Positions 24,285-34,097 of a DNA stretch of 64,000 nt are shown here, piece after piece (positions within the stretch are counted from its first letter, which is position 1; the number at the start of each line of letters is the position of its first letter). The notes beneath the pieces are model-generated. The model did no database searches. It had not been told where the DNA came from and was given only the letters and a program-made list of their open reading frames with translations. The stretch comes from Chamaecyparis obtusa. Taxonomy: Eukaryota; Streptophyta; Pinopsida; Cupressales; Cupressaceae. The position numbers and the translations under genes were made by a program. Location: positions 62,001 to 126,000 of the forward strand of contig BSBK01006398.1 of assembly GCA_027943335.1 (NCBI GenBank), written 5' to 3'.

Positions 24285-26700
24285 TTAGATCTCTTTCTTC
24301 CATAATGCAATCAATGCATTAACTATCTGTAGATGGGCGCATAATGCATATCGCAACTTCTCCATTTTCTCTAAGTCCGTGCTAGGACCTTGATCATATG
24401 TCACCATGGTGGCATCGATCTCCTTGATGTTCTGACTTAGAATATCTAGAGAGGGGGCAAGAGCATTCCTGAGTTGTGTCTGCCTTGCCCTTATCTTGGA
24501 CATCTCCTTTTCAGCTTTCTCTATTTTGTCTAAGTTCCCCTGGTATACATTGTTGCACATGTTCACATTAGTGGAGGGGTCTTCTACTGATTTCCTTACT
24601 TTTTCTATCATTTCTTCTGCCTCTTGGATTTTCTTGTAATGATCACTAGTCAGCTTATCCTGGTTCATACAATCAGCAATGATTTTCCTTCCCTTGGCTA
24701 TGAATTCCTTCTATGATGCTTGACCAATCTTCAATGAACTTAGATCAAGTGAAAAGTTTCTAGTTAGTTCTCTCAATCTTTTCTTCATGTATTTATCTTC
24801 TGCAACTTGAGATGCAGATTCTTCCAATCTAGAAAAATTTTCTTTGAAGGTTGTCAATATATTACTGACATCATCAACTGAATGGACCTTAGACACTTTC
24901 TTGTTTGAAGGTAGCAGGTTGTTTAAAATGTTGACTGATTCAACAAACAAGGGGTTCCTCATTACCTGCTTCTCCTTTTCTTTCTCCATGGCTAAGACAC
25001 TGATCTTAATCAGGTCTTCTTCTCCCCAAGACTCCAGACTAGTGGTGTCAGGTGTCAAACTTGACAACAATGATGCTGAGGGTAATAGAGTAATGGGAGT
25101 ACTATCCATTACTTCTTTCTTTACTTTGATTTGCATCTCAATAGATGGTTCATCTATTGATTCACTTCCTTTTACCTCTTTTTCTGTCACTTTCTCTTCT
25201 TCTTTTTGTGTCTCTTTTTCTTCTTCTTTTTGCGTCTCTTTTCTTGTCTCATTCTCTTCTTCTTGTTGTAACTTGGGTGAATTGTCACCGCATAGAGTTT
25301 CAACCTCTTATGTGCTTATAAATGCCTCTTCAAACTTGTCCAAGTCATTATTTGTAGCTGCCATAGAAATCTCTACATTATCAATAATGATAGTGTTGTC
25401 TTTTTCTATTTTTGACATGGGCGCAGACTTTTCTGCCTCTGTGGGTATTTCAACTATAGGCGCTGAATCCCGAGAACTTGTAAATGGTACATTAGTGGTC
25501 TCTGACTCCTTGGATACCTTTTTGGGCACTTGAGCTTTAGGCATAGTAGGTGGATACATGTGCCTATTCAAGAAAAAAATTTCAAAGGCTTTCTCTGTCT
25601 CTTTGGCTATCAACTCAAAGTTTTTATCCATTATGTGCAAAGTTCTCAACTTTGTTCTTAGGTGCGGCTTCACTAGATCTAGCAACAATGTTTTCTCTTC
25701 TAAAGAACACACCAAGAGACTTTCATCAAGGATCTTTTCCCTTATCCTAAGATCTTCTTCTATAGCCTATTTCTTCAGGGATTCCAATATATTCCAAACA
25801 TTGTCCGGAATGACTGTCTTAAGCTCCAAGACTATTTTCTTGAACTTAATCATATGTTTGATGATCATTCCATGAATTTATGATTTGTCTATCTCATTGT
25901 ACATCTCATAAAACTTTACAATCTGATACAATCTTCCTTCATCAACAATCCTTGTATTCAATACTTTAAGACTAGGTCTTAAACCTACTTGTGGAGGTGC
26001 TTGAGTGTTCTTCTTACTTTTGGTTGCTCGCAAGGATGGGTGACTAGTGCTAATTTCCTTATTCCTCTTAAGCATTGCCTCATACTCAAGAGGACTTGTA
26101 AGATCAATTGTTTCCTTAGGCACAAGAGGGAACACATTAGATTTATCTTGTTTATCCTTAGGATCATCTGACTTTTCAACTTTGATCTTCTTTAACTTAG
26201 GATCATCTTCCTTAGCTTCTGCTGCAAATGCGCTCTCAATTCCCAAAGAAATATTTTATTTTCTTGCTTTGTCAAGGTCTGCCTGAGTTAGTCTATGAAT
26301 TATGAGTATCTCAAAAGTAACCTTAGCTACTTTCCTTTTAGTTGTTGCGTTGTTCAAAACTACATCAACTTCTCATATCTTCTCTTCATAAGTACCCCAC
26401 CTAGGTTCATTAGGGTCCTTAGGTGTTGATAGTAGTACTTGAGCATATTCTTCTAGGACTTGTTTATCAACCTCATATCCAAGTGGTTGGATCCACTTTT
26501 TTCTTGGCTCAACTGCTTCCATACAGGTTACATCAATTTCCACCATAAGCAAATGTTGTCCTTGTATTTCTCAACAATACTCTCTGGTAATCTATACCTC
26601 ATCTGCATTTTGGCCTTGAATGTCTTCAATTCAGTGTGTCATGTAGTCCTTTAGTGTACTTTTAGTATATGCCTTAAAGGATATCTGTGGTATTGTAGGA
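24285..26700 (-). pseudogene. ORF2 of unknown function in element c
   Basis: A long minus-strand frame with few breaks: 26246-25878, 25715-25308, 25190-24711 and 24668-24285 are open. The product is hydrophilic and rich in Lys, Glu and Ser, with no pol, protease or zinc motif. Its middle matches ORF2 of element e: HLRTKLRTLHIMDKNFELI here (about 25672-25616) against HLRTKIRTILIMGGNYEEI there, preceded in both by FYEMYN/YYDLYN and IPDNVWNILE/IPDDFFEKLV. The C-terminal third has a coiled-coil look. No domain family is recognised. Conservation in two otherwise different elements suggests a former role in the element's life cycle. The N-terminal part seen in e seems lost here. Confidence 0.65.
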
Positions 26701-26761
26701 ATACTCTTGTCCAAATACAAATCTGACACCTTTCCAAGAATGTGGAAGTACATGTATATGA

Positions 26762-27115
26762 TCAAAGACCCAAACCTGAATATTTTGGTCTTGTCATGTT
26801 TGCTTGCCTCAATTCTTCATTCAGTTGAAGGTTCTCTTTGATCTGTTCATCATAAACTTCTTGATTGTTAGTTATCTTTTCATCCAACTCTTCAATATGA
26901 TCTTTTAGAGATGTGTTCTCTTCATTTAGCTTTTTGACAATCTTCCCTAAATCATTGTTTGAACATTCTTTCAAATCTTTTCTTAGTCTTTTGATGACTG
27001 CTTGAGAATCACTAACTTTTTATTTCAATTCTTCAATTTCTTTTTCAGATCTGTCAAGGTCTTCCAGAGAAGCTTCAAGAGTCTTTTTTAGATGTTTCAT
27101 TTTTGTCTTATCCAT
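26762..27115 (-). pseudogene. coiled-coil gag of element c, shortened
   Basis: Starts at ATG (27115-27113) 38 bases from the primer site. Charged heptad-like sequence follows with one stop near 27019, and NLQLNEELRQANMTRPKYSG ends the frame near 26768. The last residues KYSGLGL match the GLGF end of the conserved DEQ block of copy e. No zinc knuckle follows; the frame runs directly toward ORF2, so the knuckle region is deleted relative to e. Confidence 0.65.
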
Positions 27116-27152
27116 GATCTCCTCAAGTGGTTAAACTTTTGTGCTAAGGACC

Positions 27153-27166
27153 AGAGCTCTGATACC
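27153..27166 (-). other. primer binding site of element c
   Basis: Minus strand TGGTATCAGAGCTC, complement of initiator Met tRNA 3' end, 3 bases from the LTR end. Confidence 0.85.
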
Positions 27167-27169
27167 AAT

Positions 27170-28293
27170 TGTTAAGAATGGGAACACTGAGAGGGGGGAG
27201 GGGGAGAGAATTAGTGTTTACTATATTTTAATCTTTTCTTTTACTCTTGAAACTTAACTTGAATGCTTAAGTACTGAAATGAACATTAACATAATCAAGA
27301 TGCATGAACACAACACATAACACCAATATGGTTACGAGGAAACCCAAATAGGTAAAAACCCCAGTGAGAATTGACACCTGCTAATAAATTGCACTAGTGT
27401 CTTGCGATCCATGTTAGAAGATCTTTAACCCTGTTAGGAGTTATCTTTACATTGCTTTTAGTACAATGACATTGTCAAGGGTTGGACCTTGTTAGGAGTC
27501 TTTTACAATAACCCTATTAGGGGTGGGGACACATTGTCCTAGAGCTCACTGCTCAAGTGGTGAAGACTACAACCTTCTGATCTCAAATACACACTATATC
27601 TATTGGATGAACTGGCAATATGACACTCCTTGTCTGATCAATTCCTTTTATGTGCTAATGCTTTGACCTCTTGCAAATCTCTAATACATCTTAATTACTC
27701 TTCACATACTTCTACTCTACTTATCTCAACTCTATATCAACTCCCATCCTCATTACAAAGGGTGCATCTCATATTTATATGCGCTTATCAAAACAATTAA
27801 CTAGGTCGGCCTATAACCGATTACATACAATGCTTCCAATTGAATTGTCTCAAGCGGGTTTACATACAAACATAATTACATGTCTATAACCTAAATACAA
27901 TAGGTGCATAGCCTTTACAAAACAATATTATCATCGCTAATCAAATTACCAACAGTCGGCTACATACTCTATTCTGTTCTAGCATTCATTGGTTGTACCT
28001 CTTCAACTGTCTATATCTTCGTCATATGGTCTCATCTGATCATGCGCTCTTAAAATTAGCATGAATACATACATACAAGCTTAACTTCAAGGGCGCATAC
28101 CTTAACTAGGTCATACACACATGCGTTGATGCTCTAACTTTTTGGTACTCTACTAACTGTCCAGTCTTCTATACTTAGCCAAATTTTGATCTTCTGATAA
28201 TATGCGCTAACTCCAAAACACTATATGACTTTGTTACCATAATGACAACACTATATTTAGTCATATACAATTAGTATAGTCAACTTGCCAACA
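27170..28293 (-). repeat. 5' LTR of element c
   Basis: 1124 bp on the minus strand, TGTTGGCAAGTTGAC to CATTCTTAACA. Close match to 22909-24024. Confidence 0.9.
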
Positions 28294-29287
28294 AAAACTT
28301 GTTTTCTTGAGCATCTATTGGAAGATTCCAGATCGGTAAGTCATTTAGCGGTTGTGATGATACTTAATGTTATGATGATGTGTAATAATGGTTATAGAAT
28401 CGATGAAGTTTTATTTTTGGGATCGATGCTATTGTATAAGGAAGATTTAAGGCAGTGCATTGGAGAAGCCAAAACATGTTTTACTATTTTGGAGAATTAA
28501 AATGATCTTATTGAAAGCCAACGTGGTCATAGGGAAATATGTTTTACATCGAGTTTATCAATTTGATAGGAAAATATTTAATTTTATTAAGTCGGCGATA
28601 GAAGTATATATAAGTGGCATTTCTCATATTGAAAAGTGATGATAATACAAGACTTGAAATAAAAAGATCAATGTTATTGTGAAAAAATTAAGGTTGCAAT
28701 CAGAGATTTGATAGAGTCAAAGTTGTGAGAAGATACAAAGAGAAGAGAAAAGATTGGATCTGTCAAGCAGTCAGTGCTACATTCAAATCACTCAACTTGT
28801 TGTTCCCTACCATTTACAACAAGAAAATCCCTTAATTAGGTGAACTATAACATGCTCTCATTGTAAATCCCTTAATCAGGTGAGCTCTTAACAAAGTCTT
28901 GAAATCCTTTCACAAGGTAGATCTTAGAAGATCTCATTGTACTTATAACAAGGTATTAATCACTCCTTACAGAGTGAACCCTCAAAAAAGGTAATTGTAA
29001 GATCCTAACGGGGAAAACTCATTTTACCATAGTAGTGAGCTTGTGAGAGTCATCCCCACCATGGCTTTTTCCCTCTAACCAAGGGTTTCCACACAAAAAT
29101 CATTGTCATGTGTGATGATTTTTTGGATGTTTGATTTTGTTTACTTTTACTTTTTTACTTCTATTATATGTATTGTGATTTGCAAATTATTGTTGAAGTT
29201 ATTCAGATAAGTAGTTGAGTTAGTTTATAATTTGGTTGGACTGATTCAACGCCCCTCCCTCCCTCTTCGTGCCTAAGATTTCTAACA
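28294..29287 (+). repeat. second part of the 5' LTR of element d
   Basis: Ends ...AAGATTTCTAACA followed by ATTGGTATAAAAT, a decayed iMet primer site. At 28830-29010 it holds repeated CCCTTAAT(T/C)AGGT-type words, and CATCCCCACCATGG...AACCAAGGGTTTCC at 29051-29089, the shared block of the copia LTRs here. The start is not visible beside element c, so I join it to 22549-22908. Confidence 0.6.
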
Positions 29288-29289
29288 AT

Positions 29290-30178
29290 TGGTATAAAAT
29301 AATTGCTCCTCTTGTTGATAAGTCTAACAGCTTGATGGAAAGATCTACAAATATGGATAATTACAGGCATGAAAAGGAACTTGAGAGTGCACACAAGATG
29401 ATCAATGAGTTGAAGGAGAAACTAAAGAAGTCACTTGCAATAAGGAGAAAACTTATTAAATAGTTGAATGAGAGTCAGGATTATATTGAGAAACTATCTG
29501 AAGGTACTATGTCTGAAGATTCTGAAGAAGTAATTGCAGATCTAATGGAAATGAAAAAAGGACTTAAAGAAGAAGTGGAAAATCTGAAAAGAGAGCTTGA
29601 AAGTTAGTCTGTCTAGATGTGTGAAGATCTTGAAGGAAAGAGAACAACAAAAAGTGAAAGGAAGGCTGTAGAAGATGCTAAGAAAGTTGATGAAGATTAC
29701 CTAAGAGAAATAGATGAAAAATATAATAAACTGAGATGGAAATATAATTTTTATTGAAACCAAATGCAGGATACAACTGAGGAAAATCTACAAGTTACAA
29801 GTGAGAATGAAAGACTCGGAGAAGAGAATGAGAGATTGAAGAATGAATTAAAATATGAGAAAGAAGAGAATGAAAAACTAAAATAGTACAATGAAAGCAT
29901 GCAAAAGATTGATGAACAATTGAAGAGACAAAGGAGACACAAAGATCCAACTAGTCTTAGTTACACTAGTCAAGGAAAATTTGAAATTGGTGAGTCGTCA
30001 AAATTTGAACCTGAGAAGCCACAAGATCAAAAGATAGATCCAAGAAATTTAGGTAAGAAACCTAACAAATCTAACTATTATAACTATAGAAAGCTTGGTC
30101 ATACAACAAATGTGTGTAAGAGGAAACCAATGAATAAGTCTTATACTTTTGATGGTTATTGTGTAGGAGGAAACCAAT
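29290..30178 (+). pseudogene. coiled-coil gag of element d
   Basis: After the primer site a long Lys/Glu-rich coiled coil runs from about 29335 (SLMERSTNMDNY) with stops near 29461, 29605 and 29755. Then comes MQKIDEQLKRQRRHKD (about 29899-29946) with TSLSYTSQGKFEIGESS, and a decayed zinc knuckle (YYNYRKLGHTTNVCKRK, two of the three Cys replaced by Tyr). The frame ends at 30178. Same design as copies b and e. No pol follows and no 3' LTR is found, so element d is truncated near here. Confidence 0.7.
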
Positions 30179-30301
30179 GAATAATTCCCTTTATCATAAT
30201 TTCGTATTAATTTCTTTAGCATGATTAATAACATAAGTATGTATATTTAAATTTATCAATTAGATATATTTATATATATGTACTTATATATAATAAAGAA
30301 C

Positions 30302-30407
<106 letters not shown>

Positions 30408-30447
30408 ATTTAATTACATTATTAATTTAAGCCAATAGTAATCTGTC

Positions 30448-32161
30448 ATGGATGATTTTATTCGACTGAAGTTAGAAATCATCAACAAATAGCCTACTAG
30501 GGAGTGGAGTTAAATAGAGGAACTATTTGAGAGTGTAGTGAGATAGGTTCAACAAAGTATAGTCGTGGCCTTTGGTTTGTTGAGGCTTCATGTAGATGGT
30601 AGAATGGAGTATAGGCCTCTTAACATGTGAATCATGGTGCCAATTAGGAAGTGGGAAGTTCCTATGTCAGGGGCATTCCTTAAACGTTACATTTTGGAGA
30701 GATCATCTTATTGCCAACAGTTCATCCCTCGCATCACCAAGGGGGACTCTGTTAGGAATAGTCCCAAAAGATAACTAAGAGGGGGGGGTGTGAATCAATT
30801 ATCTACAAGATTCAATTCTTTATCCAATTAAGTATATAAGAATATTAAGCATAAACACAATATGAGAACACTTAACACAACACCACAATTTTGGTTACGG
30901 AGAAACCCAAATAGGTAAAAACCCCGGTGGGAATTAACACCCACTAAGAACTACACTAGAGTATTATGATCCCTGTTAGAAGATCTTACAACCCTATTAG
31001 GAGTTGATCTTTACAATGCATTAAGTACAGTGACCTGGTCAAGGGTCGGACCCTATTAGGAGTCTTTTACAATTAACCCTGTTAGGGGTGAGGACACACT
31101 GTCCGGGAGCACACTGCTCAAAGGGGTGAAGGCTGCAACCTTTTATTTAACAGATACACACTATATCTAGATCTTGGTGAACTGCACGTAGACCTGCTAT
31201 CTTGATCAATTCCAATGAATAGCATATACTCTTTACTTTTTCACATAGACCTTCTGCTAATGGATCAACACTTCTCACTCTCTGCTCTGCTCTTGTCTTT
31301 CAACTATTTTCCATACTTAGCAATCACAAAATGACTGCCTATAAATATATTTCCCTAAATGATATAAACAAGTTGGCCTATTAGAACCATCTTGAAATCA
31401 TATTAGAGAAACAATGTAACTCTCCAATAACATCTCAGTCAGCTCTACTAAGCACGCAACACATATTAGGACCGAGCAACTCCATGTGAGTAAACACGAC
31501 GCTTCACACAGTCGGCTCCACCAAATTAACTCCAACTTCCTTCTCATGCTGAATTACATCATGTGCTCTTAACCAAACATTCTTAACTGTCCTCTAAACA
31601 CAAATCCAAGCACACATACCGAAATGATAGGCACAACTACTGCAACAATATAAACACTGTCGGCTCTACTAGATAAACTCAAGAAACTATAACTGTCAAT
31701 TGGAGACTTCATAACTCAACTTGTACTGCATATCTGACTCTGCGTCTTTGAACATAGCATCATACATATGTCTACAACATAACTACAAATGTGCAAGGCT
31801 CCATTACAACCATATTGTAAATCATATACAGAACTCTTCCTGGGACCTGTCAGGAACACTCACTGATATAGACTATTGTATTACTCTCTTCACTTAGAAT
31901 CAACATTTGCGTCTATGATATCATGTTGATAACATATCTAGGAAACATATGCTCACAGCTCTCTCCATCAGGCTTCCACGCATGCTACTTACCCTATGTT
32001 GTCATCAATGACAAACATACAGTCAGGACTGACTTGTTGGAAAATCTCCAACAGACTCAAATGATAACTCTAAGGCAGTGAAGAAGAAAGGAAAGCATAT
32101 TATAGAAGATGATGAAGCTGAAACATCAAGGGTGTCGGATAAAGATGCCTCTCTACGGTGA
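30448..32161 (+). pseudogene. unknown coding fragment split by a solo LTR
   Basis: From ATG at 30448 a frame reads to 30749 and, skipping the solo LTR and one copy of its target duplication, continues at 32059 to TGA at 32159-32161, about 135 codons. It contains stops TAG, TAA, TAG and TGA in the first half, some at places where Gln is plausible. Readable parts include EELFESVVR, EYRPLNM, WEVPMSGAFLKRYILERSS and, after the insertion, NDNSKAVKKKGKH with an acidic tail. The clean frame across the insertion argues that this was protein-coding. I do not recognise the family. It may be the rest of element d or an unrelated mobile or host gene. Confidence 0.5.
30750..32053 (-). mobile_element. solo LTR of a copia-type element, perfect TSD
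   Basis: Starts TGTTAGGAATAGTCCC and ends AATCTCCAACA on the plus strand, so the LTR reads on the minus strand; 1304 bp. GACTC flanks both ends (30745-30749 and 32054-32058). Its middle (30890-31140) is clearly related to the LTRs of element c, with the same GAAACCCAAATAGG and CCGGTGGGAATT words, but the outer parts differ. No internal sequence is present. Confidence 0.9.
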
Positions 32162-32950
32162 ACCTAGCATTGGTTTGATTTTTTTATTCTCAATTGACTA
32201 GCAAGCTTAAGAATTACATTTTAGGTAAATGTCTATGATATAGTCCATTTTTATCAGAATAGGCGCTTGCATCATAAATATATACATAAGGAACATATAC
32301 TTATGGTCTGGTTGTATTTGGAAGTGTATAGATATGTATGGGGTCTAATAGTCCATGGTTAAAGGCTTTGGATAGTAGTTAAGCCTCATTTTGTAAGAAC
32401 AGAAAGGAGATGGAATTCAAGAACATATCTATAAATCTTTTGTTGATAAGTAATATAAAGTATGGGTCATAGACCTTTTATTTATAAAAAAAAATGTTAG
32501 GTATAATTAATATGTTGGTGAAAACATTATTTTCTTTTCTTTATTGAATATAGGACCCGCCTTGAATTTATTTCTAATGTTTTTTCAAGAATGACAAAAG
32601 TTATTCCTATAAATAAAAGAGTTTTGTACACCATCAATGTGATGATGATGTCTAAATAGTAATTGTGAATAGCTTGTTGTGCATGTCATCTTTTTCATTT
32701 TTCTATAAATAATTTTTAGATCTTACTCCTTATTTTGTCCCTATCAACTTTAATCATTGTTTATTTTATTACATTTTGATATTGTTCAAATTTCAAACAA
32801 AAAAGGGGATCCACAATTTCAAGCAAGGACTTTATTCTAGCTATAAAGATTTGTGATACTTTGAATTTAGGAGACAAGAATAGTTAAGATTGCACTTGTA
32901 TACTTAAAGATCATCTACCAAGGTTCAAATCCTTAAAAGTATGTTATGGG
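32162..32950. other. no gene seen
   Basis: AT-rich sequence without a coding frame or a repeat that I recognise. Confidence 0.5.
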
Positions 32951-33070
32951 ATGATTTTGACAATGGTCCCCCTCCATTTGAATGCTTAGTGAAATTTTGA
33001 CAATGGTCCCCCTCCACTTGTCTACTTAGTGAAATTTTGACAATGGTCCCTCTCCACTTGACTATTTAGT
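32951..33070. repeat. three tandem copies of a 40-bp unit
   Basis: Copies 32951-32990, 32991-33030 and 33031-33070 all contain TTTTGACAATGGTCCC followed by CTCCA(C/T)TTG and end CTTAGT or TTTAGT. Copies differ by a few bases. Confidence 0.95.
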
Positions 33071-33524
33071 AAAAAAGATGACTTAAAGTTTAAATGAATG
33101 CTACCTCATGTTATTGTAATCTGTGATATGAAGATAGAGATGCCACCAACTATAAAATTTCATTGTTTATATTAAAAAAGGATCATTATTTTTAATAGAA
33201 TACTAATACTAGTTTTTACTTCAAAAATTTCATTGGTTACCATTATTAGAAATGAATGAATGAAAGGTACATAATGACATTATGTGATGGTAAAATTCCG
33301 GTGTTTTGATTCTTGCCACAAGATTCAAATCTTTATTGGGGTGTTATTTCAAGTATTTATTTTGAGGATGAGTTCCTTTATGTAACCTCACCAATTCACA
33401 AATCATAAAAAAACATTAACTTCAATATGACATAGATATACCAATAGGAAAATATATTAAAATAATTAAAACACATTATTATAAAAATTTAAAAATTATT
33501 TAAATTAAATAATTAACACTAAAT

Positions 33525-33660
33525 CAACTCCTCAATTAATCTAGTGGTGGAGAACTTATGTTCTTGAAACAAAGGTCATAAGTTCAAATCCTACAAATAG
33601 AAGTTTCCTACAAGAAATACAAAACTAATATTATTGACTATAAAAAAAACTTCTTTCACA
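33525..33660 (+). repeat. possible tRNA-derived SINE
   Basis: TCTAGTGGTGGAGAACTT resembles a pol III A box region and AAGTTCAAATCCT, 34 bp later, resembles a B box (GGTTCRANNCC). That spacing is usual for tRNA-like heads. No tail or flanking duplication could be defined, and related GTTCAAATCC words also occur alone at about 32923. Confidence 0.3.
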
Positions 33661-34097
33661 CACTATTAAAAATATATTTAAAAAATCCAGTCAAAAACCC
33701 ATATAAGTTTTTTTAAGCCTTTCAAACAAATCACATGGAAATCAGCTTAGGTCACCGATCGATGCGGAATTTGAACACATGTATTCTAAGATTTGAAAAT
33801 AGTGGGTAGTATAAAGAATGAATGCGTACAGGATCTGGAATGGGGAATCAGGGTCCGCCTCTTTTAAAATAGAAAACCCCCTACTTTATGCAAGAGAAAT
33901 GCCAAATAGTGTCTCGCAATTCTTCACAAGTTTGTTTGGGTTTGACCAATTTCACTTTTATATTCATACTCTGACAAGCTAAGTACATTGCCGACCAGAT
34001 TTTTCAACACATACCTATGAAATGGTTGAACAAGTCTGCCAAAATTTGAGTACTCCATGACAAAACAAGATTCCGGAGTGCTTTTTAGTCAGAAAGA

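Larger units (their letters stand above)
22909..28293 (-). mobile_element. complete non-autonomous copia-type element c (coiled-coil gag plus ORF2)
   Basis: On the minus strand: 5' LTR 28293-27170, primer site TGGTATCAGAGCTC (27166-27153), coiled-coil gag from 27115, ORF2 to about 24285, polypurine tract AAAGGGGGAGAT (24036-24025), 3' LTR 24024-22909. Both LTRs start TGTTGG and end CATTCCTAACA or CATTCTTAACA. No protease, integrase, RT or RNase H is recognisable in the 3.1-kb interior. Flanks AACAT and AAAAC do not form a clear target duplication. Confidence 0.85.

Noticed and set aside
24844..25533. 229-codon plus-strand frame, one of the longest in the window
   Set aside because: It lies opposite ORF2 of element c, is Ser/Phe-rich as expected for the reverse of a Lys/Glu-rich frame, and has no domain.
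22904..28298. Target duplication for element c
   Set aside because: AACAT and AAAAC do not match; calling it a TSD would be forced.
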